Source of the DNA: Kineosporiaceae bacterium
Lineage (GTDB): Bacteria > Actinomycetota > Actinomycetes > Actinomycetales > Kineosporiaceae
Length of the DNA: 64,000 nt
NCBI GenBank assembly: GCA_016794595.1
Contig: JAEUJN010000043.1
Location: 153,536-217,535, forward strand
Direction: 5' to 3'
In this document: positions 9,181-18,038 of the stretch, one piece after another
How positions within the stretch are numbered: position 1 is the first letter of the stretch
Layout: each line of letters starts with the position of its first letter
The notes under the pieces: model-generated
The model's input: the letters and a program-made list of their open reading frames with translations, nothing else
Told to the model about the DNA's origin: nothing
Database searches by the model: none
Position numbers and translations under genes: made by a program

Positions 9181-10420
9181 GCAGGGCCCACTCGAGGGGG
9201 CCGCGTCGGTGGCGGAACAGCCCGCCCACCGCGAAGGCCACGATCCAGAACACCGCCAGTGCCCGGACGGCGGGCCCCGAGGTCTGCTGCAGGCTGCCCC
9301 CCGCCAGCCAGGACCAGTCCGTCCACCAGAGTGCAGCCAGGTGCCCCACGTACACGGTCAGCGCGATCCGACCCGGCCACGCGAGCACCCCGGCAACGGC
9401 CGAGCCCGGCCGGCCCGCGGCGCCGAGCACCGCGGCCAGGGTGTGACAGGTCAGGGCCACCGCCAGGATCTGCACCAGCTCGAACGGTGTCCCGGTGTGA
9501 TGGCCGGCGATCAGCAGCAGCGGCCACTCGGCGGCGTACGGCACGCCGTAGGCGTGATCGACCAACCGCGCCGCCTCCTGCGGGTCGTACCCGGTGGCGA
9601 CCGCCGTGGCAATGGCCTGCGCCCGCGGGTGCCAGACGGCCTCGACCAGCGCCGCTCCACCGAACCCGAGCGCGAGCAGGCCCGAGCTGAGGGCCGCGAG
9701 CCGCGGCAACCCGGCGACACCTCGACTCAGCAGGCCGCAGCGGTGGGCGCCCCAGGCGATCAGGGCCAGGGCCAGCCAGGTGGGCACGGGGTAGGCGCCG
9801 TCCAGCAGCAGGATGCGGGCCGCGGTGCGGCCGCCGTCCGGACCGGTGAGCACGCCCCAGGTCAGTTCGAGCGGCGGCGGGCCGAGCCGTTCTGCCCAGT
9901 GGCGGCGCGCGGCCAGCGAGACGACCGGCCAGCCCACGGCCAGCACGCTTCCCAGGCCGATCAGCCCCGCCGGCGGCAGCCCGCGCAGCACCGGCGCCAC
10001 CACGAACAGGACGCCGTACACGCACAGGATCACCAACACCGCCCCGGACAGCGGCTCGACCAGCAGTCCCACCCCGAACAGCAGGACGCCGCGCAGCAGC
10101 GTGGGCAGCCAGGCAGGCCCTTCGTGCAGGGTTCGGCCGGGGCGAGTGGCGTCCCCGGCGGATGTCGGGGGGTTCATCAGCGAGAGCGAGACCCCGGCCA
10201 CGACCGCGAAGGTGCCGGCCGCGAACCCCGCCGCCAGGCTCAGCACCCGCCACGGACCGCTGGGGACGTCGATGTGCGGACCCCCGACGTGCACCGCGAT
10301 CATGCCGAGGATCGCCATGGTGCGGGTGACGTCGAGGGCGACCAGGCGCCCGCCGTCCGATTGCCTTGCCGTGGTGCCCACCCCCGCCCCCGACCCCCCG
10401 CCGTCCGCCATACCCCTCAT
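9137..10420 (-). CDS. DUF418 / heparan-alpha-glucosaminide N-acetyltransferase-like membrane protein
   Basis: This roughly 427-residue polytopic membrane protein starts with a short Gly-rich segment, then LVALDVTRTMAILGMIAVHV, the first membrane helix with the family's charged positions. AGTFAVVAGVSLSLM follows, typical of the HGSNAT/DUF1624 region. The C-terminal part (about 330-420, VLAWPGRIALTVYVGH) is DUF418-like. Such proteins probably acylate or carry envelope sugars; the substrate is unknown. I place the start after repeat copy C (10420, alternatively 10411), because the longer in-frame N-terminus would be translated from the repeat. Its final codons lie inside copy B, so the gene is bracketed by two repeat copies. 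Confidence 0.75.
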   Translation of the reverse strand: MRGMADGGGSGAGVGTTARQSDGGRLVALDVTRTMAILGMIAVHVGGPHIDVPSGPWRVLSLAAGFAAGTFAVVAGVSLSLMNPPTSAGDATRPGRTLHEGPAWLPTLLRGVLLFGVGLLVEPLSGAVLVILCVYGVLFVVAPVLRGLPPAGLIGLGSVLAVGWPVVSLAARRHWAERLGPPPLELTWGVLTGPDGGRTAARILLLDGAYPVPTWLALALIAWGAHRCGLLSRGVAGLPRLAALSSGLLALGFGGAALVEAVWHPRAQAIATAVATGYDPQEAARLVDHAYGVPYAAEWPLLLIAGHHTGTPFELVQILAVALTCHTLAAVLGAAGRPGSAVAGVLAWPGRIALTVYVGHLAALWWTDWSWLAGGSLQQTSGPAVRALAVFWIVAFAVGGLFRHRRGPLEWALHHLTHPHNLLMLRR

Positions 10421-10434
10421 GGTCCCCCGAACTC

Positions 10435-10554
10435 CCCCACAAACCCGCTCATGCTCCGCGGGGAGCCGGCCATGCTCCGCCGATGAGGCACACCCGGCGT
10501 CCACAGCGGAGCATGAGTCGTCACCAGCGGAGCATGAGCAGGTTGGTGCGGGGG
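10435..10554. repeat. large palindromic repeat, copy C
   Basis: Third copy of the palindromic element, between the DUF418 gene start and the alcohol dehydrogenase stop. Left arm begins with CCCCCACAAACCCGCTCATG; the right arm is its imperfect inverse. ATGCTCC cores are at 10451 and 10472, inverted cores at 10508 and 10529, with the same 21-36-21 spacings as A and B. As in copy A, the right edge (GGGGGTCA) includes the stop codon of the neighbouring minus-strand gene. Confidence 0.82.
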
Positions 10555-11748
10555 TCAGCGGGGGGTGAGGGTCAGGGCGCGGTGGTAGGCGGCGGCGATG
10601 TCGTCGCGGGTCCAGGGGCCGGGTTCGACCGGGATCCAGCCGGCCAGGGCGACGTCGGTGAGCGGCTCGACGTCCGCCTCGTCGACCCCACACTCGCGCA
10701 GGGTGGGCAGGCCCACCTCGGCGAGCAGGCGGCGCACGGCGCGGACGGCGCGACTGCCGTCGCCCAGGCTCGCCGGCCCGCCACCGGGCTCACCGAGCGC
10801 GTCCGCGATCCGTTCCATCCGCTCGGGGGCATACCGGCGGTCGTGCTCCATCGACTCGGCCAGAACCAGTCCCACGGTCAGCCCGTGCGGCAGGTGGTGC
10901 CGGCTGCCCAACGGATGGGCCAGGCTGTGCTCGGTGCCGGCCTCACTGACGTTCATCGCCAGCCCGGCCAGCAGCGCAGCCGCGGACAGGTCGGTGCGCG
11001 CGTCGAGATCCGACGGGTCCGCGAGCACGTCCGGCAGGGCCCGGGCCACCAGGCGCACCGCCTCCAACCCCAGGGCGTCCCCCACCGGGGTGTGCACGGC
11101 CGCGATCACCGAGCCGATTCCCTGACCGAGAGCGTCCACGCCGCCCCACAGGGTCGGACCCGGTGGCAGGCCGAGGGTCAGCCGCGGGTCGACGAAGCAG
11201 TACTCGGCCCGGTTCAGCGGGCTGGGCGCGGCCACCTTGAGGCCGCTCGTCGGGTCGAGCATCACCACCCCACCGGTCACCTCGCTGCCGGTGCCCGCCG
11301 TCGTGGGCACGGTGATCAGCGGAACCGACGGCGCGGCAACGGGTTCGGGGTCACCGGGCCAGGTGTACCGGGCGATCGAGCCCGGGTTGGCCAGCAGCAG
11401 CCGGGCTCCCTTGGCGCTGTCGAGGGTCGATCCGCCACCGATGGCCAGGACGGCGTCCAGCCGGCCCTCTGCCCGAGCCTGCCGGGCGAGTGCCCCCAGG
11501 GCGTCGACCGACTCCAGGGTGGGCTCACCGGCGGGGACCTCGGCGGTGGTGACGACCCGGCCGGCGGACGCCAGGTCGGCCAGCAGGGCCCGTACCTCGG
11601 CCAGGGTGAGCACGACCGGGTCGGCGATCAGCAGGATCGCCCGCGCCCCCAGCGTGGTCAGGGCCTCCGGGAGCCGCTCCAGGGACCCCGGTCCGAAGTC
11701 GATCCGGACCGGCAGGTGATTGCGGAAGTCGGGAACCTGGCGTGCCAT
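10555..11748 (-). CDS. iron-containing (type III) alcohol dehydrogenase
   Basis: This 397-residue NAD(P)-dependent dehydrogenase shows the family landmarks: the nucleotide site IGGGSTLDSAKG, the ITVPTTAGTGSEVT motif, and the metal-binding region with AGTEHSLAHPLG and LPHGLTVGLVL, whose histidines ligate iron or another divalent metal. Normal family length is 380-400. The start at 11748 follows a GAGGAGG ribosome-binding site. It is the last gene of a three-gene minus-strand cluster (aldehyde dehydrogenase, glutamine-synthetase-like ligase, alcohol dehydrogenase). The context suggests amine or amino-alcohol catabolism, but the substrate is not visible. Confidence 0.88.
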   Translation of the reverse strand: MARQVPDFRNHLPVRIDFGPGSLERLPEALTTLGARAILLIADPVVLTLAEVRALLADLASAGRVVTTAEVPAGEPTLESVDALGALARQARAEGRLDAVLAIGGGSTLDSAKGARLLLANPGSIARYTWPGDPEPVAAPSVPLITVPTTAGTGSEVTGGVVMLDPTSGLKVAAPSPLNRAEYCFVDPRLTLGLPPGPTLWGGVDALGQGIGSVIAAVHTPVGDALGLEAVRLVARALPDVLADPSDLDARTDLSAAALLAGLAMNVSEAGTEHSLAHPLGSRHHLPHGLTVGLVLAESMEHDRRYAPERMERIADALGEPGGGPASLGDGSRAVRAVRRLLAEVGLPTLRECGVDEADVEPLTDVALAGWIPVEPGPWTRDDIAAAYHRALTLTPR

Positions 11749-11767
11749 GGGTCCTCCTCGAAGCCGA

Positions 11768-13114
11768 TCAGATGAGCTCGAAGTAGCGCGAGCGTTCCCA
11801 GTCGGTGACCGAGTCCAGGAAGCGGTTCCACTCGAAGCGACCCAGCGTGGAGTGGTGATCCACCACGGCGTCCCCGAAGGTGGCCCGGGCGAACGCCGAG
11901 CCGGCGAAGGCCTCGACCGCCTCACCGAGCTGATCCGGACCCCCGGACGGCGCGTCGTAAGGGTTGCCGGTCATCGGGTCCCCCGGGTCGGTCCGCTCGG
12001 TCAGGCCCTCACGCACCGAGGCCAACAACGCGGCGAGCACCAGGTAGGGATTGGCGTCCGCACCGGGCAGCCGGAACTCCATCCGCAGCGAGTCGGGATC
12101 GTGGCCGACCACCCGCACCGAGCAGAACCGGTGGTCGATCCCCCAGGTGCGTCCCCAGCCCGCGGCGTCCTGACCGCGCAGCCGGCGATAGGAGTTCACC
12201 GTCGGGGCGTACCAGGCCATCACCTCTCGCGCCCGGGCCAGTGACCCGCCGATCGCGTGCCGCAGCCGATCCGAGACGTGGTGCGGCGCCCCGTCGTCCC
12301 AGAAGATCGGGAGCCCGCCGGAGTCCCGGATCGACAGGTGCACGTGGCTCGAACATCCCGGGCCCCCGTCGAACGGCTTGGCCATGAACGTCGCCGACAG
12401 GCCGGCCCGGGCGGCCATCGAGCGGGTGGCCAACTTGTACAGCGCGTGCCGGTCCGCCATCGCCAGCGGTTCGCCGTGGCGCAGGGTCGTCTCCCACTGC
12501 CCCAGACCCCACTCGCCCTGCGAGGCCTCGATGTCGATCCCGCTGGCCTGCAACCGATTCCGGACGTCGGCGAAGAACGGCTCGTACACCTCACCCTCGT
12601 AGATCGAGTAGTCGGCCGGGTTCAGGGTGGTCGGTTCGAGGTTGCGGTACCCGGCGAGGCGGCTCGCCCGCGGGTCGCCGCGATAGAGGTAGAACTCCAG
12701 CTCGGTGCCGACCGAGGCCCGCAAACCCGTTGCCTGCCAAGCGGACAGCTCGCGACGCAGCACCGTGCGCGGCGCCACCGCCGTGGGGGTGCCGTCCGGC
12801 TCGACAGCGTCCGCCAGGCAGATCGCCGTCCGGTCGAGCCACGCCGCCCGCCGTAAGGTGGACAGGTCCGGCATCAGGGCGACGTCCCCGATCCCGGTGT
12901 GCATGCCGGTGTAGGTCAACGACCCGTCGGCCAGCAGGGTGGCGTCCTGGCCGATGTCCCAGCCGAAGACGCAGTTCGACATGTGGACGCCACTGGTCAG
13001 TGCCGCACGGAATCCGTCGACCGTGGTTCGCCGGCCCGACAGGCGACCCTGGATGTCGGGAGTGGCCACGACCACCGTCTCGACGTCGGCGAGTGCCCCG
13101 CTGAACGGGTCCAT
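11768..13114 (-). CDS. glutamine-synthetase-family ligase (gamma-glutamylamine synthetase-like)
   Basis: This 448-residue protein has the GS catalytic core: GTELEFYLY (metal-binding Glu pair near residue 140), EASQGEWGLGQWE, KPFDGGPGCSSHVHLS with the conserved His region, NSYRRL, and RVVGHDPDSLRMEFRLPGAD. The length and divergent motifs fit PuuA/GlnA3/GlnA4-type ligases, which join glutamate to polyamines or ethanolamine, rather than housekeeping GlnA. The adjacent aldehyde and alcohol dehydrogenases support a role in amine breakdown. The start at 13114 has GGAGG upstream; a longer GTG start at 13147 is possible. It ends 19 bases before the alcohol dehydrogenase start. Confidence 0.8.
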   Translation of the reverse strand: MDPFSGALADVETVVVATPDIQGRLSGRRTTVDGFRAALTSGVHMSNCVFGWDIGQDATLLADGSLTYTGMHTGIGDVALMPDLSTLRRAAWLDRTAICLADAVEPDGTPTAVAPRTVLRRELSAWQATGLRASVGTELEFYLYRGDPRASRLAGYRNLEPTTLNPADYSIYEGEVYEPFFADVRNRLQASGIDIEASQGEWGLGQWETTLRHGEPLAMADRHALYKLATRSMAARAGLSATFMAKPFDGGPGCSSHVHLSIRDSGGLPIFWDDGAPHHVSDRLRHAIGGSLARAREVMAWYAPTVNSYRRLRGQDAAGWGRTWGIDHRFCSVRVVGHDPDSLRMEFRLPGADANPYLVLAALLASVREGLTERTDPGDPMTGNPYDAPSGGPDQLGEAVEAFAGSAFARATFGDAVVDHHSTLGRFEWNRFLDSVTDWERSRYFELI

Positions 13115-13174
13115 GGGTCCTCCGCTGGTCTCCGGGGTGACGATCACCGATCGGGCAGCCCGCCCGCCGCCGAC

Positions 13175-14689
13175 TCAGATCGGCGCATCGGGATTGTCCA
13201 CCCCCACGATGCGGTTCCCCCGGAAGAACTCCAGCGCCTCGCCGGCCCCGTGCCCGCCGTACCCGCTGGTGCCCCAGAAGCTCTGGTGCGAGGCGTCGGT
13301 CAGGTCGAGCAGGCTGGTTCCGTTGACCCTGATCTCCCCTCCGCGCAGGTGCGCCCCGAGAGCGAGCGCCTGCTCGACGTCCGCCCCGAACACGAAACCC
13401 GCCAACCCGTCCGTGGTCTGGTTGGCCAGAGCGAGCGCCTCGGCGTCCCCACTCACCCGGTGCACGCTCACCACCGGACCGAAGATCTCGGCCTCGGCAT
13501 GCCCCGGTTCCAGGTCGGTCAGCACCGTCGGGGCCATGAACCACCCCTCGGCGGGCAAGGACACCTCGGGGATCAGTGCCCGGGCCCCCAGCTCGACCGC
13601 GCCGCTGACCTGGTCGGTGAGCAACTCGAGGTGGCGCCGGTAGGCGATCGGACCCATCTGGCTCGACGGCTCGGTGCTCGGGCCGATCCGGACCCGGGCC
13701 AGCTCGGCCAGCAGGGCCTCGATCAGCTCGTCGTGCAGCGCGGACGGCACGAACACCCGGCCCGGTCCCTCGCACCACTGGCCGTTCAGCTTGGTCATGC
13801 CGGAGGCCAGCGCGGCCGCCGTGCGTGCCAGGTCGGCGTCCGCCCGGATGATCGCCGGGTTGTTCCCGGCCAGCTCCAGCTGCAGGCGGGTGAAGTTCGC
13901 CGCGGCCGAGGCGGCCACCGCCCGGCCGGCCACCGTTCCCCCGGTCATCGCGATCGCCCGCACCCGCGGGTCACCGACCAACTGGGCCCCGACCCGGCCG
14001 TCGCCGTGCACCAGCTGGAAGACCCCGTCGGGCAGTCCCGCCGCCTGCACGGCATCGGCGAACAGGGTGGAGGTCGAGGGCGCCCACTCGCTCGGCTTGA
14101 GGATCACCGGGCAGCCGGCCGCCAGGGCCGCCACGGACTTGCCGATGGCGGTCGGCAGGGACGTGTTCCACGGACCCACCACCACCGCCGGTCCCCAGGG
14201 GTCACGACGCAGGAGCACCCGGCCCGGACCACGACCGGGCAGCTCCCGGACCGTTCCCGCGGTGCGCAACTCCTCGACCAGCTCCCGGACATGGTGGGCG
14301 AAGCCCGCCGCCATCGGGGTGGTGACCCCGATCACGATGCCGGTGTTCAGGGACTCGGTCACCGCCATCGCACGGCCCCGCGCCTCGAGTTCGTCGGCCA
14401 GGCGCAGCAGCACCTCGGCCCGCCCCTCGACCCCCGCATCGGCCCAGGTCCGATCGAGATGGGTGGAGTGCGCCGTGGCCAGCGCTTGCTCGACCACGTC
14501 CGGCGCACTCGCCCGACGAGCGGCCAGCGGCGTCCCGGTGTTCGGATCGTCCAGCGTGCCGTCCAGCAGCAACCCGGGAACCTGACGCCGTCCGGCCACC
14601 AGATCGAGACTCACCGGCAGGGCAGCCCCCGGCCCGCCGAGACCCACGGCGGCATCGCCCGTGCGTGATGCCGCACTCCCCGAGTTCAC
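13175..14689 (-). CDS. aldehyde dehydrogenase
   Basis: This 504-residue NAD(P)+-dependent enzyme has the standard ALDH plan: VVVGPWNTSLP (substrate/cofactor region), KPSEWAPSTS, the LQLELAGNNPAII motif with the catalytic Glu, the catalytic Cys in NGQWCEGPGRVFV, and EIFGPVVSVHRV near the C-terminus. The C-terminal SFWGTSGYGGHGAGE segment recalls coniferyl- or succinate-semialdehyde-type members. It begins with GTG after a GGGAGGG ribosome-binding site and is first of the three-gene cluster with the GS-like ligase and alcohol dehydrogenase. It could oxidise the aldehyde made from a gamma-glutamylated amine. Confidence 0.87.
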   Translation of the reverse strand: MNSGSAASRTGDAAVGLGGPGAALPVSLDLVAGRRQVPGLLLDGTLDDPNTGTPLAARRASAPDVVEQALATAHSTHLDRTWADAGVEGRAEVLLRLADELEARGRAMAVTESLNTGIVIGVTTPMAAGFAHHVRELVEELRTAGTVRELPGRGPGRVLLRRDPWGPAVVVGPWNTSLPTAIGKSVAALAAGCPVILKPSEWAPSTSTLFADAVQAAGLPDGVFQLVHGDGRVGAQLVGDPRVRAIAMTGGTVAGRAVAASAAANFTRLQLELAGNNPAIIRADADLARTAAALASGMTKLNGQWCEGPGRVFVPSALHDELIEALLAELARVRIGPSTEPSSQMGPIAYRRHLELLTDQVSGAVELGARALIPEVSLPAEGWFMAPTVLTDLEPGHAEAEIFGPVVSVHRVSGDAEALALANQTTDGLAGFVFGADVEQALALGAHLRGGEIRVNGTSLLDLTDASHQSFWGTSGYGGHGAGEALEFFRGNRIVGVDNPDAPI

Positions 14690-14771
14690 ACGACCCTCCC
14701 GAACGCCTGACCGTCCGTGACCGCCCCCATGATCACGCTCGCTGGCGACTGCGTCCAGTCAGCGTGGCCGG

Positions 14772-16091
14772 GTGCGTAGCCTGGCCAGCGTGAACGTGTA
14801 CGGACGGTTTGTCGATGATCTGCGCATCGTGATGCGCGGACGCGACTTCCGCCGGCTGTTCGCCACCAGGCTGTCGTCCCAGTTCGCGGACGGCACGTTC
14901 GAGGCGGCGCTGGCCAGCCTGTTCTTCTTCTCTCCCCAGCGAGCGGCAACCGCCGGGGCGATCGCCGCCGCGTTCGCGGTGGCGATCCTGCCCTACACGC
15001 TGGTCGGGCCGTTCGCCGGGGTGGTGCTCGACCGGTGGAGCCGCCGCCAGATCCTGCTGCGGGCCAACCTGATCCGGGCCGTGGTGGTGATCGCGGTGGC
15101 CGCGATGGTCGCGACGGGCCGGATCGGGCTGCCGCTGTACGTCGTGGTGCTGGCCTGCCTGTCGATCAACCGGTTCTTCCTGGCCGGGCTCGGCGCGAGC
15201 CTGCCGCACGTGGTCGTGCGGGACGAACTGGTCATGGCCAACGCCGTCTCGACCACGTCGGGCACCGTGATGGCCCTGGTGGGCGCGGGGGTGGCGGTCG
15301 GCGTCCGGAGCCTGCTCGGCTCGGGTGACGGGACCGACGCCGTGATCCTGCTGGTCGCCGCCGGCTGGTACCTGATCTCGGCCGCGCTGGCCTCGCGCAT
15401 GCCACCCGGGCTGCTCGGCCCCGATGACGCCGACCGGCGGCCATGGCGGGATGCCGGAGCTGCCGCGCGCGCCGTCCTCACCGGGCTGGCGCAGGCCGCT
15501 GAGCACCTGTGGCACCGCCGGCCGGCGTTCGACGCACTCGCCGTGGTGGCCGGCCAACGCTTCGCCTACGGCGTGGTCACCGTGGCCATGTTCCTGCTGT
15601 GCCGGGCGACGTTCGCCGACCCGGCCGACCCGGACGCCGGGGCGCTGGCCCTGGCCACGGCGTTCATGACGTCGGGGGCGGGCTTCTTCGCCGCCGCCGT
15701 CATCACCCCGGCGGTGACCCGCCGGATGCGCCTCGAGAGCTGGATCCTCATCTGCTGCCTGGCGGCCGCTGCCCTGTCGGCCGGATTCGCGCTCTGGCTC
15801 ACCTACCCGATGGCCCTGGCCGCGGGGTTCGCCCTCGGGATCGCGATGCAGGGCACCAAGATCTGCGTCGACGCGCTGGTCCAGGGCCACACCGATGACG
15901 TCTACCGGGGGCGGGCGATGTCCTTCTACGACCTGCTGTTCAACCTCACCTTCGTGGCCGCGGCGGGGGCCGCTGCCCCGGTGCTGCCGGACGACGGGTA
16001 CTCACCCGCGGCGTTCGCGGTCGTGGCGCTGGTCTACCTGGCCACCGGCCTGGCCTATCGGGCGGCGAGGTGGCGGGTGACCGCCGGGTGA
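14772..16091 (+). CDS. major facilitator superfamily transporter
   Basis: This 439-residue protein has about twelve hydrophobic segments. The loop between helices 2 and 3 reads GVVLDRWSRRQILLRANLIR, the MFS signature (G-x-x-x-D-R-x-x-R-R). The early segment FRRLFATRLSSQFADGTFEAAL is common in actinobacterial drug-exporter-like MFS proteins. It starts with GTG at 14772 (a second GTG lies at 14790) and is divergent from the aldehyde dehydrogenase 82 bases away. A link to that cluster's substrate is possible but unproven. Confidence 0.85.
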   Translation: MRSLASVNVYGRFVDDLRIVMRGRDFRRLFATRLSSQFADGTFEAALASLFFFSPQRAATAGAIAAAFAVAILPYTLVGPFAGVVLDRWSRRQILLRANLIRAVVVIAVAAMVATGRIGLPLYVVVLACLSINRFFLAGLGASLPHVVVRDELVMANAVSTTSGTVMALVGAGVAVGVRSLLGSGDGTDAVILLVAAGWYLISAALASRMPPGLLGPDDADRRPWRDAGAAARAVLTGLAQAAEHLWHRRPAFDALAVVAGQRFAYGVVTVAMFLLCRATFADPADPDAGALALATAFMTSGAGFFAAAVITPAVTRRMRLESWILICCLAAAALSAGFALWLTYPMALAAGFALGIAMQGTKICVDALVQGHTDDVYRGRAMSFYDLLFNLTFVAAAGAAAPVLPDDGYSPAAFAVVALVYLATGLAYRAARWRVTAG

Positions 16092-16241
16092 CCGCCGGCT
16101 TATCGGCCGCTGCTCGGCGGCGGATCAGCCGGTGGGCCGAGAGCGGCACCACGAGATCGACACCGCAGGACTGTCCTATGCCAGCGTCAAGATTGCGCGG
16201 CAGGGCGCTCACCTCCCCCGATCCGTGCCAGAGTCGATGCG

Positions 16242-17948
16242 GTGGACAGGGGGTCGGGGAACCTGCCGAGCCGCCGCAGCCTGCGCGAGGCCGAGCGGCG
16301 CCGCGAGGCTGCTGACCGCGACCCGGACCCCTTCGAGGAGCTGTACCGAGCCGGACACTCGACGGCCGAGGCGGTGCGTCACCCAGATCCGGACCACCCC
16401 GGGGAGCCCCTCGCCGGACCGCCGGTCGTTCGGCAGGACTACCCCAGCCGCCGCAGCCTGCGCACCGAGCAGGCCAGGCGATCGCGGTCACGCGGCACCG
16501 GACCCGACCGTCCACTGACCCCGCATCCCGGGCGGGCCGTCCCCGCGTCACTGCCCGTCCCGACTCTGGTTCCCATCCCGCAGCCGAACGGGCCCTCGGC
16601 TCCCACGGTCGACCCGTTCCCAGCCGGGTTCCCCGCCGCGTTCCCCGTCCCGGTGCCGACCGGCGGTGATCATCGCCGGCCGAGCAGCCACACAGGGGAT
16701 CGGAGCCCGGGGTACCGAACGCGCGATCGCCGCCCGCAGGCGCGCCCGGAGCCGGTTCTCCGGCCGGCGTCGCCCGCGCCTTTCTGGGCCCGGTTCCGTG
16801 AACCCCGGTCAGGGCGCACGCGCCTGGGCAGCGCCACGCGGTGGGAGCTGCTGGGCCTGGGCAGCGTGGTCGCGGGGGTGGTGGCGCTGGTCGTCGTCCT
16901 GGTCTCTCACGGTTGGTTGGCTCGGACGCCGGAACAGACCTTCCTCTCCTCCGCCGACGCCGCAGCCGCGGCGCCGACGTCGGCCGCCGCATCACCCCAG
17001 ACCGCGGTGGGCGTCAGATCGTGGCTGTCGGGTGCCGGCGGCCCCCAGGGCATCGGTGCCAACGGAACCTGGGCCCGCTGGCGCGGGGAGCCGGTGACCA
17101 TCGGCGGCACCTGGGACAACGGGAACGCCGAGATGGTCGAGATGCACTCGATCTGCCCCGGTGGCGCCTGGGCCCGCTGGACGGCGGCGCTCGACATCGC
17201 GGTGGGCGCGATCGACGTCCGGGCCGGCGAGACCTGGGCCAAGGCCGCCCAGGGCGCCTACGACACCCGGTGGCGCACGCACCTGCGCAAGGTCGCCTCG
17301 TGCTGGGGTACCCGGGATCCGGCCCTGCTGTACCTGCGGTTCGCCCACGAGATGAACCTGACCGACATGCCGTGGCAGGTGAGGGGCGGCGAGGAGGGCG
17401 CTTTCGTCGCCGCCCTGACCCGCTACTCCACCCTGCGCTACGAGATCCTCCCCAAGGCCAAGATCGTTCTCTGCCCCTCGGACGGCACGAGCGGCGGGCT
17501 GGGGATCGACATCCACAAGCTGTGGCCGGGCAAGGACTCGGCCGGACGCCAGGTGGTGCAGGTGTACGCGGTGGACAGCTACAACAGCTGGGTCGTGATC
17601 CGCACAGCGGGCGAGTTCCGCAACAAGATGAGCGCCACCCAGAGCGGCATGCCCCTCGGACTGGAGGCCCATCGGTTGCTCGCCCAGCAATGGGGGGTGC
17701 CGTTCGCGGTCGCGGAATGGGCCGGCAACGGCGATCCGAAGGACGAGGGCAAGGGCGACGACATCCCGCTGTACCACCAGCTGATGAACGAGTGGTTCCG
17801 GGCCAACGCAGGCGACCCACGCAGGCCCCGGCCCGGGCAGTTGCTCTACGAGATCTACTTCAACGATCTGGATCAGTTCCGCCTGCTGCCGCAGACCGTG
17901 CAGCCGCGATCCGCCCAGCAGTACCGCGATCTGGTCTGGGGGCGATGA
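16242..17948 (+). CDS. membrane-anchored GH26-like glycoside hydrolase
   Basis: This 568-residue protein has a cytoplasmic N-terminus of about 195 residues rich in Arg and Pro, with SRRSLR twice near the start. A single membrane helix follows (LLGLGSVVAGVVALVVVLV), then an extracellular catalytic domain. The domain shows IGGTWDNGNAEM, the RFAHEMN motif with candidate acid/base Glu370, and FAVAEWAGNG with candidate nucleophile Glu492, the arrangement of clan GH-A enzymes close to GH26 (beta-mannanase-like). It probably cuts a surface or environmental glycan. The start is a GTG. Neighbours give no pathway. Substrate assignment is uncertain. Confidence 0.72.
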   Translation: MDRGSGNLPSRRSLREAERRREAADRDPDPFEELYRAGHSTAEAVRHPDPDHPGEPLAGPPVVRQDYPSRRSLRTEQARRSRSRGTGPDRPLTPHPGRAVPASLPVPTLVPIPQPNGPSAPTVDPFPAGFPAAFPVPVPTGGDHRRPSSHTGDRSPGYRTRDRRPQARPEPVLRPASPAPFWARFREPRSGRTRLGSATRWELLGLGSVVAGVVALVVVLVSHGWLARTPEQTFLSSADAAAAAPTSAAASPQTAVGVRSWLSGAGGPQGIGANGTWARWRGEPVTIGGTWDNGNAEMVEMHSICPGGAWARWTAALDIAVGAIDVRAGETWAKAAQGAYDTRWRTHLRKVASCWGTRDPALLYLRFAHEMNLTDMPWQVRGGEEGAFVAALTRYSTLRYEILPKAKIVLCPSDGTSGGLGIDIHKLWPGKDSAGRQVVQVYAVDSYNSWVVIRTAGEFRNKMSATQSGMPLGLEAHRLLAQQWGVPFAVAEWAGNGDPKDEGKGDDIPLYHQLMNEWFRANAGDPRRPRPGQLLYEIYFNDLDQFRLLPQTVQPRSAQQYRDLVWGR

Positions 17949-18038
17949 CCGGCACCGGCTGCCGGCGGGCCGCGGGAACCCCTGGGCCGCGGGAAACTCC
18001 CGTGACACCGCGCGCTCGCGCGTGCTGGGCTGTCAGCC

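Noticed and set aside
10421..10693. N-terminal extension of the DUF418 gene through repeat copy C
   Set aside because: The added residues are encoded by the palindrome and are Arg/Cys-rich; the family N-terminus begins after it.
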